A DNA stretch of 64,000 nucleotides from Massilia sp. METH4 (lineage in GTDB: Bacteria; Pseudomonadota; Gammaproteobacteria; Burkholderiales; Burkholderiaceae_D), in assembly GCF_037094685.1 (NCBI RefSeq), contig NZ_CP146614.1:6817066-6881065 (forward strand), in the 5' to 3' direction. The translations under genes and the position numbers were made by a program. Below the pieces are notes generated by a model, which did not search any database, was not told where the DNA came from, and saw only the letters and a program-made list of their open reading frames with translations. Positions 19,605 through 27,013 of the stretch are shown here, one piece after another (the first letter of the stretch is position 1; the number at the start of each line of letters is the position of its first letter).

Positions 19605-20585
19605 TTACGTCACCTGCAGCATGATTTTGCCGACGTGCGTGCTGCTTTCCATGAGCTTGTGGGCGTCCACCGCCTGCTCGAGCGGGAAGCTTTCGTAGAT
19701 GACGGGGCGGATCTTCTTCGCCTCCAGCAGCGGCCACACTTTCTCGCGCAACTGCCGCGCGATCGCGGCCTTGAAGGCCACCGAGCGGGGGCGCAGCGTG
19801 GAACCGGTGACGGTGAGGCGGCGGCGCAGCACCTGGCCCATGTCCAGCGTGCCCTTGGCGCCGCCCAGCAGCGCGATGATGACGATACGGCCATCGTCGG
19901 CCAGGCAGTTGATCTCGCGCGGCAGGTAATCGCCGCCCACCATGTCGAGGATGACGTCCACGCCGTTGTCGCCGGTGAGCTGCTTGACGATGGCGCCGAA
20001 ATCCTCGTGCCGGTAGTTGATGCCGCGCTCGGCGCCCAGCTTTTCGCAGGCGCGCGCCTTGTCTTCGCTGCCGGCGGTGGCGAATACGCGATGGCCGAGC
20101 GCGCTGGCCAGCTGGATGGCGGTGACACCGATGCCAGACGTGCCGCCCTGCACCAGCAGCGATTCGCCCGGACCCAGGCGGGCGCGGTCGAACACATTGC
20201 TCCACACGGTGAAATAGGTTTCCGGCAGCGAAGCGGCCTCGATTAGCGACAGGCCCTGCGGCACCGGCAGGCATTGCAGGGTGGGCGCCACCGCATATTC
20301 GGCATAGCCGCCACCCTGCACCAGCGCGCAGACCAGGTCGCCCGCCTTGAATTCGCTGTGGGCGAAATCGCCGTCGACCACCTCGCCGGCCACTTCCAGG
20401 CCCGGCAGGTCGGAAGCGCCCGGCGGCGGCGCATAGCTGCCGAGGCGCTGGAACACGTCCGGCCGGTTCACGCCGGCCGCGTGCACGCGGATCAGCAGTT
20501 CGCCCGGACCGGGCTGGGGCTTGTCGCGGTAGCACAGCCGCAGTACGTCAGGCGGGCCGGCCTTGGTGATCTCGATTGCGCGCAT
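19605..20585 (-). CDS. NAD(P)H:quinone oxidoreductase, zinc-free MDR family
   Basis: The 326-residue protein starts MRAIEITKAGPPDVLRL and has the medium-chain dehydrogenase layout: a GroES-like N-terminal domain with HAAGVNRPDVFQRLGSY, then a Rossmann domain with the nucleotide motif VQGGTSGIGVTAIQLA (about residues 145-160). It lacks the zinc-ligand cysteines of alcohol dehydrogenases and most resembles the PIG3/Qor-type NADPH:quinone reductases. In Burkholderiales this gene commonly sits next to tpiA, as here. The physiological substrate is unknown. Confidence 0.9.
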   Translation of the reverse strand: MRAIEITKAGPPDVLRLCYRDKPQPGPGELLIRVHAAGVNRPDVFQRLGSYAPPPGASDLPGLEVAGEVVDGDFAHSEFKAGDLVCALVQGGGYAEYAVAPTLQCLPVPQGLSLIEAASLPETYFTVWSNVFDRARLGPGESLLVQGGTSGIGVTAIQLASALGHRVFATAGSEDKARACEKLGAERGINYRHEDFGAIVKQLTGDNGVDVILDMVGGDYLPREINCLADDGRIVIIALLGGAKGTLDMGQVLRRRLTVTGSTLRPRSVAFKAAIARQLREKVWPLLEAKKIRPVIYESFPLEQAVDAHKLMESSTHVGKIMLQVT

Positions 20586-20630
20586 GGTCGTCCTTTCAGG
20601 GAAAGGGCGATTTTAGCGCAGGGAAGCATG

Positions 20631-20704
20631 GCAATGTTTCCACAAAAATGGGGACGTACCCCATTTCCAGAGAAACATTGCCGTAAAAACGGGGACGTAC
20701 CCCA
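20631..20704. repeat. REP-like palindrome pair (GGGGACGTACCCC family)
   Basis: Two GGGGACGTACCCC palindromes sit 30 bases apart upstream of the quinone oxidoreductase gene. The first is nested in a longer hairpin whose outer arms GCAATGTTTC and GAAACATTGC pair perfectly (20631-20681). The layout, a G/C palindrome plus an A/T-rich arm, parallels the GGGGACAGTCCCC elements near the RAYT gene. Confidence 0.65.
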
Positions 20705-20720
20705 TTTTCGAGGCAACTTC

Positions 20721-21350
20721 TTATCCGCCTCCTGTCCGCGACGTCCGCGGCAGTGGCTTGCCCGGCCGCCACGCGGCCGACAACGCCTGCCCTTCCTCGA
20801 TCTGCTCCGGCGTCATCTTCTTGGCGACGGCGGCGCGCTGTTCGGCGGCGTTGGCGTTGCCGCCGGCGGCGGCCAGGTTCCACAGCATGTAGGCGATCAC
20901 GTTATCCTGCGGCATGCCGCCGATGTGGTAGCGGTACATCAGCCCGAGCACCTGCTGCGCCTCCGCATGGCCCTGCTCGGCCGCCTTGCGGAACCACGTC
21001 ACGGCCTGCTTGTGATCCTGGATCACGGCATTGCCCGTGTAGTACATGGCGCCGACGACATACTGCGCATCGGCCTTGCCCTGCATGGCGGCGCGGCGGT
21101 GCCACATGAGCGCCTGCTTGTAGTCCTGCTGCACGCCGCGGCCCATGTAGTACATCAGGCCCAGAAGGTGCTCCGCGTCCGGATTGCCGGCCCGCGCCAG
21201 CGGCAGGATTTCCTTGTAGGCGAGCGCGTAGTTGCGGTTGTTGTAGGCGCTCGCGCCTTCGGCAAAGCCGGCGATCGCACTGCCGTGCAGGGCCAGCGCG
21301 AACATCGTCGAGGCGGCGATTGCCGTGATGAGTCTTCCTAGTTTTTTCAT
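20721..21350 (-). CDS. Exported Sel1-repeat (TPR-like) protein
   Basis: The start MKKLGRLITAIAAST opens a signal peptide that ends near SAIAG (residues 23-28), giving 209 residues. Three to four Sel1 repeats follow (for example NPDAEHLLGLMYYMGRGV, KADAQYVVGAMYYTGNAV, HAEAQQVLGLMY), which form alpha-solenoid binding surfaces. The last 25 residues are Pro/Gly-rich. It lies 43 bases after the DUF2807 gene on the same strand, so the two are probably cotranscribed. A partner-binding role in the periplasm is inferred; no specific function is known. Confidence 0.85.
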   Translation of the reverse strand: MKKLGRLITAIAASTMFALALHGSAIAGFAEGASAYNNRNYALAYKEILPLARAGNPDAEHLLGLMYYMGRGVQQDYKQALMWHRRAAMQGKADAQYVVGAMYYTGNAVIQDHKQAVTWFRKAAEQGHAEAQQVLGLMYRYHIGGMPQDNVIAYMLWNLAAAGGNANAAEQRAAVAKKMTPEQIEEGQALSAAWRPGKPLPRTSRTGGG

Positions 21351-21393
21351 TGCGAAATGAATTCGTTCTTGTTGTGTTCCCAGTGCGGTCCAG

Positions 21394-22155
21394 CTACTTC
21401 CAGCTGACCTTCCCCAATCCATCGACGCTGACGTTGCGGTTCAGCGGATTGCCGTACACCGTCACCGAGCCGAGGCCGGACAGGTGCAGATTCGCGTTGG
21501 TCCGCGCGTGCACGGTGGCGTTGCCCAGGCCGGACAGGTCGATGTCCACCGAATCGGCCTGGAATTGCTGCGCATTGAGTCCGCCGAGGCCGCCCAGCGA
21601 TGCCCGCAGCAGCTTGCTGCGCCCGCCGATCGTCACGTAGCCGGCGCCGCGCAGGTCGATGTCGACGTTTTCGCTGTCCGACACCCACATGTGCATGCTG
21701 CCCATGCCGCCCAGGTTCGCCTTCATGCGCTTGTAGGCGCCGGCGATCTTCATGCTGCCGGTGCCATCGAGCGTGATGTCGATCTCGTCGCCCGAAAAGC
21801 CGGCGACCTCCGTCGTGCCCATGCCTTCGGAGACCAGTTCGCGCAACTGTGGCAGCACCAGTTCGGCCCGCAGGGCCCCGCGACTGCTCTTGTTGCCCGC
21901 GCCTTCGCAATCGAGTGCCAAAGTGTCGCCCGTTTGCACCGCCGTCACCTTGCCGACGTAGCGCCGGTCGCCCACGATCTGCAGCGACGGCTCGGCCCCC
22001 TGCATCAACTTCAGGTTGATCAGGCCATCCAGTTTGACGCGCACCACCTTGGCGTCGATCATCCTGGTCTCGGTGGTGGTGTCCTGGGCGCGCACGGCGC
22101 CCAGGAACAGCCACAGGGTCGTCATCAGGAGGGCAAAGCTGAAGGGTTTGTGCAT
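21394..22155 (-). CDS. Exported DUF2807 (head-GIN-type) protein
   Basis: A 253-residue protein with a signal peptide (MHKPFSFALLMTTLWLFLG, cut near RAQD). The mature part is a series of short strand repeats with the pattern x-I-D-L-x-G-x-G-x-x-x-I, for example ENVDIDLRGAGYVTI and DSVDIDLSGLGNATV, typical of the right-handed beta-helix DUF2807 / putative autotransporter-adhesin family. There is no autotransporter barrel, so surface display is doubtful. It is preceded by a short candidate leader ORF and followed by the Sel1-repeat gene. Confidence 0.85.
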   Translation of the reverse strand: MHKPFSFALLMTTLWLFLGAVRAQDTTTETRMIDAKVVRVKLDGLINLKLMQGAEPSLQIVGDRRYVGKVTAVQTGDTLALDCEGAGNKSSRGALRAELVLPQLRELVSEGMGTTEVAGFSGDEIDITLDGTGSMKIAGAYKRMKANLGGMGSMHMWVSDSENVDIDLRGAGYVTIGGRSKLLRASLGGLGGLNAQQFQADSVDIDLSGLGNATVHARTNANLHLSGLGSVTVYGNPLNRNVSVDGLGKVSWK

Positions 22156-22186
22156 GGTGCTTCCTTGCTGTTCTCGGGTTGAATGC

Positions 22187-22249
22187 TCAGCGGACGATGC
22201 GTGCCAGCTGGACCCGGACGGCGCGGCAAATCATGTGTGCGGTAATCAT
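22187..22249 (-). CDS. Candidate 20-residue leader peptide before the DUF2807 gene
   Basis: A short frame, MITAHMICRAVRVQLARIVR then TGA, has a strong Shine-Dalgarno (AAGGAG, eight bases before the ATG), better than that of many genes here. It ends 31 bases before the DUF2807 ATG. A candidate promoter lies about 40 bases upstream. It could be a translated leader affecting expression of the next gene, or a tiny basic protein. Only position and ribosome-binding site support it. Confidence 0.4.
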   Translation of the reverse strand: MITAHMICRAVRVQLARIVR

Positions 22250-22286
22250 CGTTATTCTCCTTCCGGGTGGGTTGATCGAATGTGAC

Positions 22287-22315
22287 ATATTAGACGGCTC
22301 GCCCGGGCGTGTCAT
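22287..22315 (-). promoter_or_regulatory. Candidate sigma-70 promoter for the DUF2807 / Sel1 pair
   Basis: On the minus strand ATGACA (-35, 22310-22315) and TAATAT (-10, 22287-22292) are separated by 17 bases. The -35 matches five of six consensus positions and the -10 four of six. Transcription would start about 30 bases before the leader ORF. Confidence 0.45.
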
Positions 22316-22452
22316 GGCGGCTGCGACGAACTGCAAAATCCGCGGGACAGGCGACGAAATGGCGGTGCAGGCGGCGCCCTCCCCGCTTTCACGCAACAGG
22401 CGAGGCCGCGGTCACCGCGGTTCGCGCGGGCTTGACGCCGCACGCGCGCCCT

Positions 22453-22473
22453 GTTTAGTAAATTGGATTAAAC
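22453..22473 (+). promoter_or_regulatory. 21-bp operator-like inverted repeat upstream of the TonB receptor
   Basis: GTTTAGT-N7-ATTAAAC, with outer CTG/CAG extending the symmetry, lies 99 bp before the receptor ATG and 23 bp before a candidate -35 box. Two near-identical sites lie in the permease/LacI divergent region (31176-31196 and 31254-31274). It is the likely binding site of the locus regulator. Confidence 0.75.
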
Positions 22474-22496
22474 AGCAACGGCATTTCGGGAATCGC

Positions 22497-22525
22497 TTGA
22501 TCTTGCTTTTTCAAGAATGAATACT
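22497..22525 (+). promoter_or_regulatory. Candidate promoter of the TonB receptor
   Basis: TTGATC (22497-22502), a 17-base spacer and AATACT (22520-22525, preceded by TG) match sigma-70 boxes at four of six positions each. It starts 23 bases after the operator-like repeat. The same spacing is seen at the permease promoter, which strengthens the call. Confidence 0.45.
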
Positions 22526-22572
22526 CGTCTCGACAAAAAGGCCGGCCCCGGCCGATATTCCAAGGAGACGAA

Positions 22573-25281
22573 ATGCGATCGACCAAGCGAACCCTGATGA
22601 GCCTTGCCGTGGCCAGCGCCTGCGGTCTGGGCGCCGCCCATGTCGCACCTTCCGCGCACGCCCAGGCCGGCGGCGCGGCCGCCGATGCCAATAATGCGCC
22701 GCCCGCCGAGGCGCCCCAGCTGGGAGCGACCAATGGGGGCGACCAGATCCCCGAAGTGAGGGTGACGGCGACGCGCTATTCGACGTCGCTGCTGAAGACG
22801 CCGCTGGCCGTGTCGGCCTTCAGCCAGGAACAGCTCACGCGCAAGGGCGCGACCAGCCTGAAGGACCTGGCCGGCGAGATCCCCAACGTGGTCATCGACA
22901 ACACCGGCCTCGACTCCGCCGTGCAGATCACGATCCGCGGCATCACCTCCACCAACTTCACCGAAACGGGCGACCCGGCCGTGGGCTTCCACGTGGACGG
23001 CATGTATTCGCCGCGGCCGCAGGGCGCGCAGGCGCTGATGTTCGACGTCGACCAGGTCGAAGTGCTGCGCGGTCCGCAGGGCACGCTGTTCGGCCGCAAC
23101 TCGACGGGCGGCAGCGTCAACGTGATTGCCGCCAAGCCGGACTTCTCGGGCAATTACGGCAAGGCGAACATCGATATCGGCAATTACCGCAAGAAGCAGG
23201 TGTCGGCCGTGCAGAACGTGAAGGTGAGCGACCAGCTGGCCCTGCGCGGCACGTTCATGATCGTCAGGCGCGACGGGTATGCGAACCAGATGCGCGACCT
23301 GTCCGAGGCGAATGCCCCCGAGCTGGGCTGGATCCCGAACGGCAAGCCGGACGTGGACCAGCGCTTCAACGCCGTCATCGGCAAGGACAAGTTCTACACG
23401 AACCAGGACCAGTGGGCCGCGCGCCTGTCCGCCCTGTACAGGGTGAACCAGGACCTGACCTTGAAGGCCACGTATGAACACTTCCAGGACAATGGCGCCG
23501 GCGGGTCCGACTTCCGCGACTGCGATACCACCGCCGGCACCCGCTATGCGTGCGCGCCGGGCACCGGCAAGTGGGACTTGCTGGTCAACGTGCCGGGCGA
23601 GGTCGACATGCAGATCCGCACGCTGCGCACCGGCCTGTCGTGGACGATCAATCCCACCACCACCTTCGACTACACGTTCCAGGTGGCCGACCAGAAGCGT
23701 TCCGAGATCACCGACGACGACAAGGGCATGCAGCACGCCGCGCCGTTCCAGATCAACGGCGCTTACCCGAACACGACGACCGGCAACTGGGGCACGTGGC
23801 CGCTGAAGGACGTGTTCCACCGTACCCTCGATTCGCGCTACCTGTCGACGGTGCATGAAGCGCAGCTGAAGCAGACGCTGGGTTCCGTGCAGTACGTGGC
23901 GGGCCTGTTCTGGATGCACGAGCGCAACCGCATCGACTACGAGATGACGGAGACGATCCAGAAGCCGTTCGGCGACGTCGGTTCGGTGCTGTACCACCAG
24001 CCGAACCGGCAGGTCGACGCGAAGGCCGCGTTCGCGCAGGCCGACTGGAAGTTCGCGCCAACCTGGACCGGCACGCTGGGCGCCCGCTACAGCCGCGACA
24101 GCAAGGAAGACAAGGGTGGCGAAGTGTATGGCGCCAACTGGATCGGCAGCCCGAACTACTACAACGGCTTGTACAGCCAGGGCACGCCGGGCACGCCGGG
24201 CTTCCGCGTGCACGACGGCACCGACCTCACCCCGGCAATGGGCGGCAGCGTGGCCGCGTATCACCTGTACGGCGCGCCCACCTCGAACGACCACAAGGAG
24301 ACCTGGAAGAAGGTGACCTGGCGCGTGGGCCTGCAAAAGCAGATCAATCCGAACGAGATGGCGTATGCGTCCGTGTCGACGGGCTACAAGGCCGGCGGCT
24401 TCGCCGACAAGACCGACAGCTGCAACTACCAGCTGTGCGCGGACGGTAGCCGGGGCGTGGTGACGTTCCTGCCCTACGGCCCCGAGACGGTGACGAACTT
24501 CGAACTGGGCTACAAGGGCAAGTTCCTGAACAACCGGCTGTCGCTGTCGGCCACCGCCTTCTTCATGAAGTACAAGGACATGCAGCTGACGGGCACTTAC
24601 TTCATCAACCAGATCATCCCGGCCGCCGGCCTGCCCTGCCCGGCCGACCAGCCGAAGTGCGATGTGTATGAAGGCTGGCGCACGATCAACGTCGGCAAGG
24701 TGGACATCCCCGGCCTCGAACTGGAATGGGACTACCGGCCATGGCGCGGCGCCCGCTTCGGCGGCGGCTTCGCCTACATCAACACCGATGTGCACGACTT
24801 CAAGGAATTCTCCGACGACTACCAGTGCGACGTGCGCGTGGAACTGGGCATCGAGCCCTGCCCCGGCACGTACAATGGCCCGGACAAGGCGCTGATCGGC
24901 CGGCGGCTGTACAACGTCGACGGCAACCACCTGCCGAACACGCCGAAGTACCAGGTCAACCTGAGCTTCTCGCAGGAGTTCGGCTTCGAGAACGGCTACC
25001 GCATCACGCCGTACGTGAAGGTGAACTGGCGCGACAAGGCCTACTTCGACCTGCGCAACTCCGAGTTCGCCCATATCGGCCGCTACCAGAAGGCCTACGC
25101 GCTGGCCGACATGTCCGCCCGCCTCGATGCGCCGAACGACAAGTGGTACGCGGAACTGTACGTGCGCAACGTCGCCAACAAGCACGCCGCGCTGAACCGC
25201 GAATCCGTCTTCGGCGGCTTCATGAAAGCCCGCTACGTCGAACCGCGCATGTTCGGCCTGCGGCTCGGCGCCGAGTACTGA
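22573..25281 (+). CDS. TonB-dependent outer-membrane receptor, probably for mannan oligosaccharides
   Basis: The 902-residue protein has a signal peptide (cut near AHAQ, about residue 31), a TonB-box-like EVRVTATR, a plug domain with VQITIRGI and VEVLRGPQGTLFGRNSTGGSVNVI, and a 22-strand barrel region ending in an aromatic-rich C-terminus (GLRLGAEY). Such proteins import large substrates across the outer membrane with TonB/ExbB energy. AAGGAG precedes the ATG closely. It shares an operator with the permease and LacI-type gene, so oligosaccharide uptake is inferred from context; sequence alone would also allow a siderophore. Confidence 0.9.
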   Translation: MRSTKRTLMSLAVASACGLGAAHVAPSAHAQAGGAAADANNAPPAEAPQLGATNGGDQIPEVRVTATRYSTSLLKTPLAVSAFSQEQLTRKGATSLKDLAGEIPNVVIDNTGLDSAVQITIRGITSTNFTETGDPAVGFHVDGMYSPRPQGAQALMFDVDQVEVLRGPQGTLFGRNSTGGSVNVIAAKPDFSGNYGKANIDIGNYRKKQVSAVQNVKVSDQLALRGTFMIVRRDGYANQMRDLSEANAPELGWIPNGKPDVDQRFNAVIGKDKFYTNQDQWAARLSALYRVNQDLTLKATYEHFQDNGAGGSDFRDCDTTAGTRYACAPGTGKWDLLVNVPGEVDMQIRTLRTGLSWTINPTTTFDYTFQVADQKRSEITDDDKGMQHAAPFQINGAYPNTTTGNWGTWPLKDVFHRTLDSRYLSTVHEAQLKQTLGSVQYVAGLFWMHERNRIDYEMTETIQKPFGDVGSVLYHQPNRQVDAKAAFAQADWKFAPTWTGTLGARYSRDSKEDKGGEVYGANWIGSPNYYNGLYSQGTPGTPGFRVHDGTDLTPAMGGSVAAYHLYGAPTSNDHKETWKKVTWRVGLQKQINPNEMAYASVSTGYKAGGFADKTDSCNYQLCADGSRGVVTFLPYGPETVTNFELGYKGKFLNNRLSLSATAFFMKYKDMQLTGTYFINQIIPAAGLPCPADQPKCDVYEGWRTINVGKVDIPGLELEWDYRPWRGARFGGGFAYINTDVHDFKEFSDDYQCDVRVELGIEPCPGTYNGPDKALIGRRLYNVDGNHLPNTPKYQVNLSFSQEFGFENGYRITPYVKVNWRDKAYFDLRNSEFAHIGRYQKAYALADMSARLDAPNDKWYAELYVRNVANKHAALNRESVFGGFMKARYVEPRMFGLRLGAEY

Positions 25282-25306
25282 TCCCTTTCTCCCCGCCATC
25301 CCGCAC

Positions 25307-25330
25307 AGCCGCGCCCCGCGCGGCTTTTTT
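25307..25330 (+). terminator. Rho-independent terminator after the TonB receptor
   Basis: AGCCGCGC and GCGCGGCT pair over a 3-base loop and run straight into TTTTTT, 25 bases after the receptor stop. Confidence 0.85.
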
Positions 25331-25413
25331 ACAACAGGGGACTGTCCCCGACACTTTTGTTGCGCCGTCGAGACAAAAGCGGTTGGGGACTGTCCCCGAT
25401 TTTTTACAACACC
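25331..25413. repeat. REP elements on the 5' side of the RAYT gene
   Basis: Two GGGGACTGTCCCC palindromes (25337-25349, 25385-25397) each carry an A/T-rich arm of the type GATTTTTTACAACACC. They begin right after the receptor terminator. The same unit recurs after the RAYT gene and at 38406-38496, so these are dispersed REP sequences of one family, probably the substrate of the adjacent transposase. Confidence 0.85.
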
Positions 25414-25507
25414 TCCTGTCGCCGTGGTTGCTCCCAGTTGCGCAAGCGCAGTGGGATGCCGGGATGACGGTGGCACTGTTGAGCTCCTTCACGAACGGAG
25501 ATCAGCC

Positions 25508-26119
25508 ATGCCACGTCGCGCCAGACTCTTCTTGCCTGGGTACCCTCTCCATATCGTCCAGCGCAGCCATAACCGGCAGCCCTGCTTTTTGGAGCGTTCG
25601 GACCTCCACCACTATCTGCACTGGCTAGGCGAATATGCGCAATCCTATCGCGCTTCGATCCATGCCTATGTACTGATGACGAACCACGTGCACTTGCTGG
25701 CGTCGGCCGACGATGTATTGCTGCTGTCCGGATTCATGAAAAGTATCGGCCAGAACTATGCGCAATACCTGAATCGCCGCTGCAACCGCAGCGGCAGCGT
25801 GTGGGAAGGCCGTTATTGGTCATCGCCTGTGACGAGTGACCGATATTTCCTCACCTGCCAGCGCTATATCGAGTTGAACCCGGTGCGCGCCGGTATAGTG
25901 GATTCGCCTTCAAGGTATCGATGGTCGAGCCATGGCGGCAATGCGGGCCTGGTTCTGGATGAATTGCTGACGCCGCACGTCACCTACCTGGCGCTGAACA
26001 AGAACGATGCATGCCGATATCGCGACTATCGTCATCTCTTCAGGGAGGCGATCGGGGCCGGCGATCTCGAACTGATCCGGAGCGCGCTCCGCAAGAACCG
26101 GCCGCTCTGCGCGGCGTAA
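25508..26119 (+). CDS. REP-associated tyrosine transposase (RAYT, TnpA_REP)
   Basis: RAYTs are single-copy relatives of IS200/IS605 transposases that cut single-stranded REP DNA. This 203-residue protein has the HUH metal motif (TNHVHLL, His60 and His62) and the catalytic tyrosine in RYIELNPVRAG (Tyr120), with SVWEGRYWSSPV between them, the standard RAYT order. The start MPRRARLFLPGYPLHIVQR follows GGAG at good spacing. GGGGAC-N-GTCCCC palindromes flank it on both sides. It is inserted inside the mannan locus, between the receptor and the esterase, and appears intact. Confidence 0.92.
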   Translation: MPRRARLFLPGYPLHIVQRSHNRQPCFLERSDLHHYLHWLGEYAQSYRASIHAYVLMTNHVHLLASADDVLLLSGFMKSIGQNYAQYLNRRCNRSGSVWEGRYWSSPVTSDRYFLTCQRYIELNPVRAGIVDSPSRYRWSSHGGNAGLVLDELLTPHVTYLALNKNDACRYRDYRHLFREAIGAGDLELIRSALRKNRPLCAA

Positions 26120-26152
26120 GCAGGGTCGAGCCGCTTACCTGTTGGAAAGAAC

Positions 26153-26220
26153 GGGACTGTCCCAGGTGTTGTAAAAATTCAGGGACTGTCCCCAGTGTTG
26201 GGGACAGTCCCCAGTGTTGT
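26153..26220. repeat. REP elements on the 3' side of the RAYT gene
   Basis: Three palindromes, GGGACTGTCCC (26153-26163), GGGACTGTCCCC (26182-26193) and GGGGACAGTCCCC (26200-26212), are joined by GTGTTGTAAAAATT-type arms in both orientations. The opposed orientation is the layout known as a BIME. They end just before the esterase stop codon. Confidence 0.85.
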
Positions 26221-26235
26221 ATTGAGACCAGCTGA

Positions 26236-26970
26236 TCAATGGGCGTTCAGCAGCCTGTCGATATCCGGCCCCATCGCCTCGGCCCACGTGGCGTAAGCCT
26301 TCGGCGTCAGGTGCAGGAAGTCCGGCATCGTCTCCTTGGCGATATTGCCGTTCGCCTCCAGGAAGCGTGCGCCGTAGTCGCGGAAGAACACGTGCTTGCC
26401 ATCGTCCAGCGCGGCAATTTCGCGGTTCACGCCCTTGGCCTTGGCCCGCCGCTCGTCGTTTGCCAGCTCGCCGTTGGGAAGGATGCCGTTCAAGAGGATC
26501 TTCGCGTCCGGATACAGCGTGCGCAGTTCCGCGACCACGGCCTTCACGCCGCTGGTGACCTGCTCCGGCTGCTCATTGCACAAGCCGAAGTTGTTCACGC
26601 CGATCAGCAGCACCACGACTTTCGGCCTCAGCTTTTGCATGCCGTCGTTCTTCAGCCGCCACAGCACGTTGCCGGTGTGGTCGCCGCCGATGCCGAAGTT
26701 CGCGGCGCGGTACTTGCCGAAGCGGCTGTCCCAGGCGTTCTTGTCCCACATCTCGGTGATCGAGTCGCCGAGGAACAGCACGTCCACGTCGCCCTGCGCA
26801 GCGCGCGCCTTCAGGCCGTCGTTCATCTGGTGCCAGCGTTCGATCGACATCCACGGGTACTCCACCGTGCGCGGTTCGACGTTCAGCGCGCACGAGCGCG
26901 TTTCCACGGCCGTCGCGCCCGCGGACCACAGCGCGGCCAGCGCTGCCAGCACCACCATCTTCTTCTTCAT
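26236..26970 (-). CDS. Secreted SGNH/GDSL-family esterase
   Basis: A 244-residue enzyme with a signal peptide (MKKKMVVLAALAALWSAGAT). The four SGNH blocks are visible: GDSIT with nucleophile Ser70, NFGIGGD, GVNN (Asn126) and DFLHLT (Asp217, His220). Enzymes like this deacetylate polysaccharides or act as platelet-activating-factor-acetylhydrolase-like esterases. It is the last gene of the minus-strand run permease-mannanase-galactosidase-esterase, so removing acetyl groups from mannan is the natural inference. It begins 43 bases after the GH27 gene. Confidence 0.87.
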   Translation of the reverse strand: MKKKMVVLAALAALWSAGATAVETRSCALNVEPRTVEYPWMSIERWHQMNDGLKARAAQGDVDVLFLGDSITEMWDKNAWDSRFGKYRAANFGIGGDHTGNVLWRLKNDGMQKLRPKVVVLLIGVNNFGLCNEQPEQVTSGVKAVVAELRTLYPDAKILLNGILPNGELANDERRAKAKGVNREIAALDDGKHVFFRDYGARFLEANGNIAKETMPDFLHLTPKAYATWAEAMGPDIDRLLNAH

Positions 26971-27013
26971 CCCATCTCCTTTGTTGACTTCGCAGACTGG
27001 ACGGAATGATACG

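Noticed and set aside
22573..25281. A siderophore receptor
   Set aside because: Possible by family, but the shared operator with the sugar permease and regulator favours an oligosaccharide role; kept as the alternative.
22468..25476. A very long open frame (about 1000 codons) on the minus strand opposite the TonB receptor
   Set aside because: It is antisense to a gene with full motifs, is rich in Arg, Val and Gly as expected from reversed GC-rich codons, and has no family signature.
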